Source of the DNA: Halomarina pelagica | GTDB taxonomy: Archaea; Halobacteriota; Halobacteria; Halobacteriales; Haloarculaceae | NCBI RefSeq assembly: GCF_024228315.1 | Contig: NZ_CP100454.1 | Coordinates: forward strand, 868,001 to 932,000 | Length of the DNA stretch: 64,000 nt | Direction of reading: 5' to 3' | Notes under the pieces: generated by a model | Told to the model about the DNA's origin: nothing | The model's input: only the letters and a program-made list of their open reading frames with translations | Databases searched by the model: none | Translations under genes and position numbers: made by a program | Part shown: piece by piece, positions 26,577 through 34,016 of the stretch | How the letters are laid out: each line of letters starts with the position of its first letter | Position numbering within the stretch: position 1 is the first letter of the stretch

Positions 26577-27353
26577 ATGCGCGAACTACTGGAAGCGGTC
26601 GCGGCCGGGGACCTCTCGGTCGACGCCGCCGAGGCCGAAGCCGTCGGGTACGTGACCGGTGAAGCGGGGCGCTTCGACGCCGCCCGTACCGACCGCGTCG
26701 GCGTTCCCGAGGGCATCCTCGCCGCTGGAAAGACGCCGGAGGAGGTGGCGGAACTCGTCTCGCTCGCCGTGGAGACGACGGGTCACGCGCTCGTCACACG
26801 GTCCGACGAGCGGACCGTCGACGCTGTCCGCTCCCGCGTCGACGAGGCGTTCCCCGAGGCGACCGTCACCGCAGACGACCGCGCGCGCACCGTCGTGGTC
26901 CACGGATCGGCGTACGAACCGCCGTCGCTCGACGCGCGCGTGGGCGTCGTCACCGCCGGCACCTCCGATGCGATGCCGGCGGGGGAGGCGGCGGTCGTTC
27001 TCCGGGAGTCCGGGGTGTCGGTGACGCGGATCGACGACGTGGGAGTCGCGGGACTCGCTCGACTGGTCGATCAACTGGAGACGCTGCGCGCGCAGGACGC
27101 GCTCGTCGTCGCGGCGGGGCGCGAGGGCGCGCTCCCGACGGTGCTCGCCGGACTGGTCGACGTCCCCCTCATCGGCGTCCCCGTGTCGACGGGGTACGGC
27201 TACGGCGGCGAGGGCGAGGCGGCGCTCGCGGGGATGCTCCAGTCCTGCGCGCCGATCGCGGTGGTCAACATCGACGCCGGGTTCGCCGCCGGCGTACAGG
27301 CGACGCTCGTCGCCCGGGGGATCGACGCGGCCCGAACCGGGGAGGGCAGTTAA
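26577..27353 (+). CDS. larB: LarB-type pyridinium-3,5-biscarboxylate mononucleotide synthase
   Basis: 258 residues. LarB carboxylates and hydrolyses nicotinic acid adenine dinucleotide in the first step of nickel-pincer nucleotide synthesis. The AIR-carboxylase-like C-terminal domain shows VGVVTAGTSDAMPAGEAAV, ALVVAAGREGALPTVLAGL, and PVSTGYGYGGEGEAALAGMLQSC. The N-terminal helices include GRFDAARTDRVGVPEGILAAGKTPEE. larC and larE are not adjacent. Start ATG 26577 is favoured over GTG 26550. Confidence 0.92.
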   Translation: MRELLEAVAAGDLSVDAAEAEAVGYVTGEAGRFDAARTDRVGVPEGILAAGKTPEEVAELVSLAVETTGHALVTRSDERTVDAVRSRVDEAFPEATVTADDRARTVVVHGSAYEPPSLDARVGVVTAGTSDAMPAGEAAVVLRESGVSVTRIDDVGVAGLARLVDQLETLRAQDALVVAAGREGALPTVLAGLVDVPLIGVPVSTGYGYGGEGEAALAGMLQSCAPIAVVNIDAGFAAGVQATLVARGIDAARTGEGS

Positions 27354-27445
27354 TTTCTCTCCCCAACCCGATGGTCTAATGACGAGAGTATATTATCGCC
27401 GAGTGAGTACCGACCCGTGCCGACACGTCGCTTGTCGGTAGAGCA

Positions 27446-27595
27446 ATGGCCAAGTGCGACCACTGTAAGGCGCACGTCTCGGAGCGCTTCGCGCGCGTCT
27501 TCGCCGACGAATACGACCGGATCCTCGCGTGTCCGAGTTGTTCGGCGAACGCCGGCATCGCGGAGGCCTCTCGAGACCGCGCCCGTGACCCGTGA
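27446..27595 (+). CDS. Small zinc-ribbon protein (DUF7563-like), copy B
   Basis: 49 residues: MAKCDHCKAHVSERFARVFADEYDR followed by CPSCSANAGIAEASRD. Two CxxC pairs are spaced as in the copy at 23687, and FARVF/YARVF is shared. The two lie 3.7 kb apart in the same orientation and look like diverged paralogues. Function unknown. Confidence 0.72.
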   Translation: MAKCDHCKAHVSERFARVFADEYDRILACPSCSANAGIAEASRDRARDP

Positions 27596-27651
27596 TGGCG
27601 ATGGACCATCGGACCGTGGCGTAACCACCACGCGAAGCCCACTTTCGCCCC

Positions 27652-27897
27652 ATGACCGACTGCCACTACGTCTACGTGCTGCGCTGCGGCGACGGGACGC
27701 TCTACACCGGCTACACGACCGACGTCGAGCGCCGCCTGCGCGAGCACCGGGCGGGGCGGGGCGCGAAGTACACCCGCGGTCGGGGACCGCTCGAGGTCGT
27801 CCACGTGGAGACGCACGGGAGTAAATCCGCGGCGATGTCCCGCGAGTACGAGATCAAACGGTTCTCTCGCGCCCGCAAGGAGCGCCTCGTCGGGTGA
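27652..27897 (+). CDS. GIY-YIG domain nuclease-family protein (UPF0213/YhbQ-like)
   Basis: 81 residues consisting of one GIY-YIG fold: [20 protein letters not shown] (Y and Y-x-G positions kept), then [56 protein letters not shown] with the conserved Arg and Glu. Stand-alone proteins of this size are presumed structure-specific endonucleases. Confidence 0.9.
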   Translation: MTDCHYVYVLRCGDGTLYTGYTTDVERRLREHRAGRGAKYTRGRGPLEVVHVETHGSKSAAMSREYEIKRFSRARKERLVG

Positions 27898-27973
27898 CCC
27901 GTTCCCGTCGCCTCTCGTCCCCTCGAGGCACGGGGCCTGTTGGTTTTTTACTCTCCGCCGTCGCGCCTCACGT

Positions 27974-29350
27974 ATGGAGCACATCTCGTTCGGCACCGAC
28001 GGCTGGCGGGCGACCCTCGAGACGTTCACCGAGCCCCGCGTCCGGATGGTCGGGCAGGCGGTCGCAGATCACCTCCACGCCGATGGGCGGGAGGGGACCG
28101 TCGCCGTCGGCTACGACGCCCGCGACACGTCGCGCGGGTTCGCCGACGCGGTCGCCGAGGTGCTCGCGGACAACGGGTTCGACGTCCTCGTGAGCGAGCG
28201 GGACTGCCCGACGCCGGTGCTCGCGTGGACCGTCCGCGACCGCGGTCTCGACGGCGGCCTCGTGATCACCGCGAGCCACAACCCGCCGGAGTACAACGGC
28301 GTGAAGTTCCTCCCGAGCGCGGGCGCGCCTGCACTCCCGGACGTGACCGGCGACCTCGAAGCGCGCCTCGCGGAGCCGACGGCACGCCCCGCAGCCGAGC
28401 GCGGCACCGTGCGCGAGGACACGTTCACGACCGCCTACTGTCAGCACGCGCTCGCGTTCACCGACAACCCGGACGTCTCGGGTATCCGGATCGCCTACGA
28501 CGCGATGCACGGGAGCGGCCGCGGCGTCACCGACGACCTCCTCGAAGCCGCCGGCGCGACGGTCGAGTCCCTCCGGACGGAGCGCGACCCGGAGTTCGGC
28601 GGCACCCCCCCGGAGCCGACGGCCGAACGGCTCCAGTCGCTCGTCGAGCGGGTCACCGAGGGCGGCGCGGACCTAGGGTTCGCCAACGACGGCGACGCGG
28701 ACCGCCTGGCGGTCGTCACGCCGGGGCGGGGGTACCTCGATCCGAACCTCCTCTACGCGGTGCTCTACGACTACCTCCTCGAATCCGGCGAGGGACCCGC
28801 CGTGCGCACCGTCTCGACGACGTTCGTCGTCGACAAGCTCGCGGCCGCCCACGGCGAGGCGGCCGTGGAGGTGCCCGTCGGATTCAAGTGGGTCGCCGAG
28901 GCGATGCGCGAGCACGACGCGCTCGTCGGCGGGGAGGAGTCGGGCGGCTTCGGCATCACCGAGCACCTCCGCAACAAGGACGGCGTCCTCCTGGCGCTCG
29001 TGCTCGCCGCCGCGCACGCGGAGCGGCCGCTCGACGAGCGCGCCGACGCAATCGAGGCCGAGTACGGCGAGATCCACCAGGGGCGCACGAGCCTCGACTG
29101 TCCCGAAGACCGGAAAGCGGCCGTCCTCGACTCGCTCGACGGGGATCTCCCGGAGACGGTGGCGGGCGTCGACGTCGTCGACGTCGGTACCGAGGACGGG
29201 TTCAAGGTCTTCCTGGAGGACGGGACGTGGCTCCTCGTCCGTCCGAGCGGCACGGAGCCGAAGCTCCGCGTCTACGCGGAGGCCACCAGCGCCGAGCGGG
29301 TGGAGGAGTTGCTCGCGGCCGGACGCGACCTCGTCGACCCCCGGATCTGA
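27974..29350 (+). CDS. Phosphoglucomutase/phosphomannomutase family protein
   Basis: 458 residues. Opening ISFGTDGWRATL, active serine in VITASHNPPEYNGVKF (about 102), metal loop FANDGDADRL (about 240), sugar loop GGEESGGFGI and phosphate loop VRPSGTEPKLRVYAEA. GTDGWR and GGEESGG are closer to phosphoglucomutase-like members than to the paralogue at 23853. A TATA core TTTTTTA at 27944-27950 fits leaderless spacing. Confidence 0.92.
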   Translation: MEHISFGTDGWRATLETFTEPRVRMVGQAVADHLHADGREGTVAVGYDARDTSRGFADAVAEVLADNGFDVLVSERDCPTPVLAWTVRDRGLDGGLVITASHNPPEYNGVKFLPSAGAPALPDVTGDLEARLAEPTARPAAERGTVREDTFTTAYCQHALAFTDNPDVSGIRIAYDAMHGSGRGVTDDLLEAAGATVESLRTERDPEFGGTPPEPTAERLQSLVERVTEGGADLGFANDGDADRLAVVTPGRGYLDPNLLYAVLYDYLLESGEGPAVRTVSTTFVVDKLAAAHGEAAVEVPVGFKWVAEAMREHDALVGGEESGGFGITEHLRNKDGVLLALVLAAAHAERPLDERADAIEAEYGEIHQGRTSLDCPEDRKAAVLDSLDGDLPETVAGVDVVDVGTEDGFKVFLEDGTWLLVRPSGTEPKLRVYAEATSAERVEELLAAGRDLVDPRI

Positions 29351-29392
29351 GCACCGTCTCTCCCCTCCCTCTCCGCCCCCCAACTCTGCGAA

Positions 29393-29494
29393 CCTTTTTA
29401 TCGGAGGGCGGGACCAGCGTCCCCGTGCGCTGACTCCCGCCACGGGTCGTCCTGCGGTTGCGCGGCACAGCGGCCCGTGGAGCGACCGTGCCGC
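29393..29494 (+). other. T-run followed by pseudoknot-capable sequence
   Basis: CCTTTTTA (29393-29400) can be the oligo-T terminator of the upstream gene or a TATA core. Downstream, CCACGGG (29440-29446) can pair with CCCGTGG (29474-29480), and GCGGCAC (29462-29468) with GTGCCGC (29488-29494). The two stems interlock as an H-type pseudoknot. No open frame fits. Chance is possible in such GC-rich DNA. Confidence 0.3.
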
Positions 29495-29505
29495 CTGTTC
29501 GCCCT

Positions 29506-29937
29506 TCACGCTTCGCGTTCGCTTTCGCCCGCCTCGTCCTCGCCGCGGACGCCCCACAGCCGGCCGTCGCGCTCCTCGACGGCGAAGCCGAGCGTCTCGT
29601 AGAACGGTCGCACCTCCGCTCGGAAGTCGGCGGTCAGCCGCCCGCGGCGCTCGCTCGCCGCCTCGACCAGCGCCGTTCCGATCCCCCGTCCGCGCCGCCG
29701 TCGCCGTACGGCCACCGCCTCGACGCGGTCGCCGTCGAGCACGAGCGCGCCGAGCACCCGCTCCGTCTCGGTCGCCCGGCACTCTCGCCCCGCCTCGACG
29801 GCGACCAGCACCTCGCCGCGGTCGATCGCCGTCGCCACGTCGCCGACCTCCAGGAGCGCCGCGTCGAGCACGCGCCGCACGGCGAGGTGATCGTCGGGTC
29901 GCGCCGTCCGTACCCCCACGTTCACCACGGCGCTCAC
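29506..29937 (-). CDS. GNAT-family N-acetyltransferase
   Basis: 143 residues from GTG 29937. The acetyl-CoA pyrophosphate loop is VRRRRRGRGIGTALVEAA (about 92-109), and the C-terminal FYETLGFAVEERDGRLWGV is standard GNAT. Substrate unknown. The start codon overlaps the stop of samp2 (GTGA), so the two are translationally coupled; a lysine or N-terminal acetylation role near the SAMP system is only a guess. Confidence 0.88.
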   Translation of the reverse strand: MSAVVNVGVRTARPDDHLAVRRVLDAALLEVGDVATAIDRGEVLVAVEAGRECRATETERVLGALVLDGDRVEAVAVRRRRRGRGIGTALVEAASERRGRLTADFRAEVRPFYETLGFAVEERDGRLWGVRGEDEAGESEREA

Positions 29938-30140
29938 CCGCCCTTGATGAGCCGCAGCACCCGCACCGACTCGGCCTCGACGGGGGCGTCCTCGGGCACG
30001 GGTCGACCGTCGACCAGCACTGACGCCTCGTGGTGGTTCAGTCCGACCTCGCACAGGAGGTCGCCGTAGGTGGATTCCGTGGGATCGTCCAGTTCGACGG
30101 CGTGGGTCCCCTCCCCGACGACCTCGACGGTAACGCGCAT
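29934..30140 (-). CDS. samp2: Ubiquitin-like small archaeal modifier protein SAMP2
   Basis: 68 residues: MRVTVEVVGEGTHAVELDD, then NHHEASVLVDGRPVPEDAPV and the terminal VRVLRLIKGG. The beta-grasp fold and exposed di-glycine end are those of SAMP2, which in Haloferax is adenylated by the E1-like UbaA, used for protein conjugation and as sulfur donor for tRNA thiolation. The C-terminus VLRLIKGG is nearly diagnostic. Confidence 0.92.
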   Translation of the reverse strand: MRVTVEVVGEGTHAVELDDPTESTYGDLLCEVGLNHHEASVLVDGRPVPEDAPVEAESVRVLRLIKGG

Positions 30141-30204
30141 ATCCGAGGGAGGGGAGAACGGGCTTTCAGCCTGTCGAGGTCCTCTCGCCGTTCGGCGCTC
30201 GGTT

Positions 30205-31248
30205 TCAGACTGCGCCGGGGCGCTCCTCGCCCTCCGGCTCCGCCGGTGGGCCGGTCGCCTCGCGTTCCTCGCCGCGACCGCGGTAGGCGGCGTAGGCGAC
30301 GAGCGCGAGCGCGCCCAGCCCGAGCAGCGCGACGACCGCCCGAACGATGCCGCCGAGGACGGGCACGAGCGTCAGCAGGCCGACGACGACGAACCCGACG
30401 AGCAGCGCCGCCCAGCGGTTCTCCACGTCGGCGTACCGCAGCAGCCACGCGCCGACGGCCACGCGACCGTAGACGCTTCCGATCCAGACGGCGAACGCGA
30501 ACAGCAGCGCCCCCAGGATCGTGATCGGGATGCCGACGACGGTGACGGCGAACAGGACGAGGACGACGGGAACCGCGATAAGCGCGAGCAGCCCCGTACC
30601 GCCCGATCGGAGGGGTTCGGCCACGGCGGTCGCCGCGACTCGATCGGAGATTCCGGGCAGGACGAGCAGCAGGACCGCACCGAGCAGCAGCGACGCGAAG
30701 AACGCGTAGACCGCGCCGGCCGTACCGAATGCCCGCGGATCGACGGGCCCCGCGTCGACGTTCGGCTCGTCGGTCTGCGTGACGGTCCCACCGACGCTCG
30801 CACCCTCTGCGCGTTCGAGCGTGCCGTCGTACTCCAGGTTGCCGCCGATGACCGCGCCCTCTGTCAGGCGGATCGTCTCCGCGCCGACGGTCGCGTCGCC
30901 GGCGACTCGCCCGGCGACGGTCACCTCCCCGCCGGCCGCGTCGAGGTTCCCGCCGACGACCGCGTTCGGGCCGAGGTCGACGGTACCCGCGAAGGCGTTC
31001 ACGTCGCCGCCGACCTCGCCGTCGATCAGGACCGACCCGGCGAAGGCGTTCACGTCACCGGTGACGGTGCCGCGGACGACCGCCGACCCGGCGAAGACGT
31101 CGAGGTCGCCCCGGACGACCTCGCCCTCTGCGACGACGACGGAGCCGCCGGTCCGGGTTTCGGCCGCGGCGAGGCCGGGGAGCCCCGCCAGCAGGACGAC
31201 GAGCGCGAGGAGCACCGCCGCTGTCCGTCTCTGTGAGAGGTGGTGCAT
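30205..31248 (-). CDS. Polymer-forming (bactofilin-like) membrane protein
   Basis: 347 residues from ATG 31248. A signal peptide (TAAVLLALVVLLAGLPGLAAA) is followed by residues ~28-145 of right-handed beta-helix repeats: VVVAEGEVVRGDLDVFAGSAVVRGTV, DVNAFAGSVLIDGEVGGDVNAFAG and similar. This part is bactofilin/polymer-forming-like. About four membrane helices follow (from GAVYAFFASLLLGAVLLLVL), with an acidic Pro-rich tail. The repeat domain should lie outside the cell. It may form an envelope scaffold; function is inferred. Confidence 0.82.
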   Translation of the reverse strand: MHHLSQRRTAAVLLALVVLLAGLPGLAAAETRTGGSVVVAEGEVVRGDLDVFAGSAVVRGTVTGDVNAFAGSVLIDGEVGGDVNAFAGTVDLGPNAVVGGNLDAAGGEVTVAGRVAGDATVGAETIRLTEGAVIGGNLEYDGTLERAEGASVGGTVTQTDEPNVDAGPVDPRAFGTAGAVYAFFASLLLGAVLLLVLPGISDRVAATAVAEPLRSGGTGLLALIAVPVVLVLFAVTVVGIPITILGALLFAFAVWIGSVYGRVAVGAWLLRYADVENRWAALLVGFVVVGLLTLVPVLGGIVRAVVALLGLGALALVAYAAYRGRGEEREATGPPAEPEGEERPGAV

Positions 31249-31423
31249 GACGGTAGCTCTAAGAGTGTCAACGGTATTAAACGTGGACACGGGTCCCGCG
31301 AGGAGAGAGTCGGGTCGGGGGACGCTCGATCCGGGCGGATCGGGGGTAGGACGGATCGCAGCGAACCGCCGTCGGTCGCACTGCTCTCGCGGTAGTTAAG
31401 TGACGAGGGGGACTGGTGTCGGT

Positions 31424-32398
31424 ATGAGCGAGGCCGAACCGCAGGAGCGCGGGCGCGAGGTCTGGATCGAGAAGTATCGGCCGCAGTCGCTCGACGAGGT
31501 CTTCGGCCAGGAGGAGATCGTCAGCCGACTGCAGAGCTACATCGCGAAGGACGACCTGCCGCACCTTCTTTTCTCTGGCCCGGCGGGTGTAGGGAAGACG
31601 ACGTCGGCCACGGCCATCGCCAAGGAGATCTACGGCGACGACTGGCGGGAGAACTTCCTCGAACTGAACGCCTCCGACGAGCGCGGCATCGACGTGGTGC
31701 GCGACCGAATCAAGAACTTCGCGCGCTCGTCGTTCGGCGGGCACGACTACCGCGTTATCTTCCTCGACGAGGCGGACGCGCTCACGAGCGACGCCCAGTC
31801 CGCGCTCCGGCGCACGATGGAGCAGTTCTCCAACAACACGCGTTTCATCCTCTCGTGTAACTACTCGAGTCGGATCATCGACCCGATCCAGTCCCGGTGT
31901 GCGGTCTTCCGGTTCGCGCCGCTGGCCGACGAGGCGATCGCGGGTCAGCTCCGCGTCATCGCCGAGAACGAGGGCATCGAGGTGACCGAGGACGGCCTCG
32001 ACGCGCTCGTCTACGCCGCCGCGGGCGACATGCGAAAGGCCATAAACGGGTTGCAGGCGGCGAGCGTGCTCGGCGGGACGGTCGACGAGGAGGCCGTCTT
32101 CGCCATCACCTCCACCGCCCGCCCGGAGGTGATCGAGGAGATGGTCCGCACGGCCCTCGACGGCGACTTCATCGCCGCCCGCTCGAAGCTCGACACCCTG
32201 CTCACCGAGGAGGGGATCGCCGGGGGCGACGTCATCGACCAGCTCCACCGCTCGGTGTGGGAGTTCGGCCTGTCCGATCGCGAGGCCGTGCGCCTGATGG
32301 ACCGCATCGGGGAGGCCGACTACCGCATCACGGTGGGCGCGAACGAGCAGGTGCAACTGGAGGCGTTGCTCGCCTCGTTGGCGTTAGAGAACGAGTAA
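31424..32398 (+). CDS. rfcS: Replication factor C small subunit
   Basis: 324 residues, an AAA+ clamp loader subunit that loads PCNA. Landmarks are [17 protein letters not shown], Walker [17 protein letters not shown], Walker [25 protein letters not shown], the SRC motif in [11 protein letters not shown], and sensor 2 in [16 protein letters not shown] 31424 gives the usual N-terminus. Its last 46 bases are duplicated 195 bases downstream. Confidence 0.97.
   Translation: MSEAEPQERGREVWIEKYRPQSLDEVFGQEEIVSRLQSYIAKDDLPHLLFSGPAGVGKTTSATAIAKEIYGDDWRENFLELNASDERGIDVVRDRIKNFARSSFGGHDYRVIFLDEADALTSDAQSALRRTMEQFSNNTRFILSCNYSSRIIDPIQSRCAVFRFAPLADEAIAGQLRVIAENEGIEVTEDGLDALVYAAAGDMRKAINGLQAASVLGGTVDEEAVFAITSTARPEVIEEMVRTALDGDFIAARSKLDTLLTEEGIAGGDVIDQLHRSVWEFGLSDREAVRLMDRIGEADYRITVGANEQVQLEALLASLALENE
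32345..32390 (+). repeat. Direct repeat unit 1: 3' end of rfcS
   Basis: The final codons of rfcS ([15 protein letters not shown]). The same 46 bases recur at 32540-32585 with only a few mismatches. Confidence 0.8.
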
Positions 32399-32469
32399 CG
32401 ACGCTTCGTAGGACCGGCAACGCCGCGCTTCGAGCGGCGTTCGGACGTGACTCCGTCGCGTCTCTTTTT

Positions 32470-32538
32470 CGTGGAGGGTTTTACCGCGAGTGGCGGCCGC
32501 AGCGAAGCGAGGACACCCGAGCGGTAAAACGGTCCACG
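32470..32538. repeat. 69-base imperfect palindrome next to the duplicated rfcS tail
   Basis: CGTGGAGGGTTTTACCGC (32470-32487) and GCGGTAAAACGGTCCACG (32521-32538) pair at 16 of 18 positions. The right end abuts the duplicated rfcS fragment with one base between. It resembles the terminal inverted repeats of a very small mobile element. Confidence 0.6.
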
Positions 32539-32539
32539 T

Positions 32540-32585
32540 CAGCAGGTGCAGCTGGAGGCGTTGCTCGCCTCGTCGGCGTTAGAGG
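32540..32585 (+). pseudogene. Duplicated fragment of the rfcS 3' end
   Basis: Same reading as the rfcS tail ([15 protein letters not shown] then GED and a stop), differing at about four positions from 32345-32390. It has no start or upstream domain, so it is a relic of a local duplication. Confidence 0.75.
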
Positions 32586-32696
32586 GTGAGGACTGAGATC
32601 GAGTTCTGGCTTTCGGTTATCTTGGTGGAGTACGAGGGATTTGGTTTCGTATAGACGTCTGGAATTTTTTTCGTGTACAATCGGAGAGACAGTGAC

Positions 32697-33236
32697 CACC
32701 TCGAAAGCCCTCGGGCGGACGACTCGCGCGAACCACGCTGCGCTCCTCGGCTCGCTCCCACCGCTGGACTCGCTGCGCTCGTCCAGCGTGCTCCCGCTCA
32801 CTTCACTCGCGGGAACTCCGGTCGCTCGCCTGCGGTGCTTACGGGTTCGTGCCTCGCGAGACTCGCGTCGCTCGTCTCGCTGGCCTCCGCCCTCGCCCTT
32901 TCAGTCCACCAGGAGACTCATCCTACTCGGTTCCTGAGCCCCCGCTCGCTCGCCTGACGGCTCGCTCACGGAGACGCCAGGCGACCGCACCTCGCCGTCC
33001 CGCACAGTACGCCTGCCGTCCCCCGGATCGGGCGACGAGACGCCCTCTCGGCCACGCGGCTGGGCGCGCTTCTATGCGCGCCCGACGGAGTCGGGTAGGC
33101 AGCCTGGCGGACTGAAAGGGCGAGCGGTCTCGGGGAAGTCCGACACCGCAAGCACCGGAGCCGAGCGAGCGGCGCGAGCGAGGTGAGGAGCGCAGCGTGT
33201 GGCGCACGACCCGAGACCGCGAGGGCTTTCGAGGTG
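32697..33236. repeat. 540-base imperfect inverted repeat, non-coding
   Basis: The left arm (32697-32913) begins CACCTCGAAAGCCCTCG and ends CGCCCTTTCAGTCCACCAGG. The right arm (33103-33236) is the inverse, from CCTGGCGGACTGAAAGGGC to CGAGGGCTTTCGAGGTG. The centre holds a GGGCGCGC-TTCTAT-GCGCGCCC hairpin (33062-33083). A third related arm is at 14666-14786. No protein is encoded. A further 139 bases up to tspO contain two rough direct copies of a GCGTTCG...TTCGTAGCGC unit. Confidence 0.7.
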
Positions 33237-33375
33237 CTCTCGATACCGTTCACAGCGTGTTGAGGGCGTTCGGGGGAGTCTTGAAGGATTTCGTAGCGCC
33301 CGAGGGCGTTCGAGCTATCCTCAGTGGTGTTCGTAGCGCACGAGTGTTGTCGAGACGATCACGCCCCTCCTAGCG

Positions 33376-33876
33376 TCAGTTCAGCACCCAGAACCCGTAG
33401 TTCAGGTACGTGGCGAACGCGACCCACGCGAGGTAGGGGACCATGAGGTAGGTCGCGCGGCGGTCGATGCGCCAGAACGCGCCCATCGTGGCGACGATGG
33501 CGAGCAGCAGGGCGACGATGACGGCGAGCGCGCCGAGGATCTCCCCCGCGCCGAAGAAGACGAACGACCAGGCGAAGTTGAGCGCGAGCTGGAGGGCGAA
33601 CAGGCCGACCGCGACGGTCCGCGCGCGACCGCGCCCGTTGCGCCAGGCGAGCCAGACGGCCGCGCCCATCAGCGCGTACAGCGTCGTCCAGACCGGCCCG
33701 AACACCCAGTTCGGCGGGGCGAGGTCGGGGCGGACGAGCGACTGGTACCACGTACTGAGGCCGGTCTGCGTGAACACCGCGGCGGTGATGCCGACGAGTT
33801 CGCAGACGAGGACGGCGACGAGGAGGCCCACGATCGACCGGAGGTCGGGCAGCCGACGGGAGGAGATCGCTTCCAT
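33376..33876 (-). CDS. tspO: TspO/MBR family membrane protein
   Basis: 166 residues from ATG 33876 (ATG 33897 is an alternative). Five membrane helices with the family motifs WYQSLVRPDLAPPNWVFGPVWTTLY in the first loop, NFAWSFVFFGAG in helix 3, and PYLAWVAFATYLNYGFWVLN at the end. TspO proteins bind porphyrins and other tetrapyrroles and degrade or signal through them, which is interesting given the hem genes in this window. Confidence 0.93.
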   Translation of the reverse strand: MEAISSRRLPDLRSIVGLLVAVLVCELVGITAAVFTQTGLSTWYQSLVRPDLAPPNWVFGPVWTTLYALMGAAVWLAWRNGRGRARTVAVGLFALQLALNFAWSFVFFGAGEILGALAVIVALLLAIVATMGAFWRIDRRATYLMVPYLAWVAFATYLNYGFWVLN

Positions 33877-34016
33877 ATCGGTGGGAAGGAGTCGCATCCG
33901 GATAACGCTAGTCCACGACCTCCATCGGGGATAAACGGCGATCGTGACTGTCCGCTCGGAGTTCGAACCCGTTCGTTCGGAAGGGTTTTAGGCGCACGTT
34001 GGCCAAAGTGAAGGCA

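Noticed and set aside
32923-33253. Arg/Ser-rich open frames in the 33 kb inverted repeat
   Set aside because: They occur on both strands because the DNA is palindromic. Composition is unlike haloarchaeal proteins.
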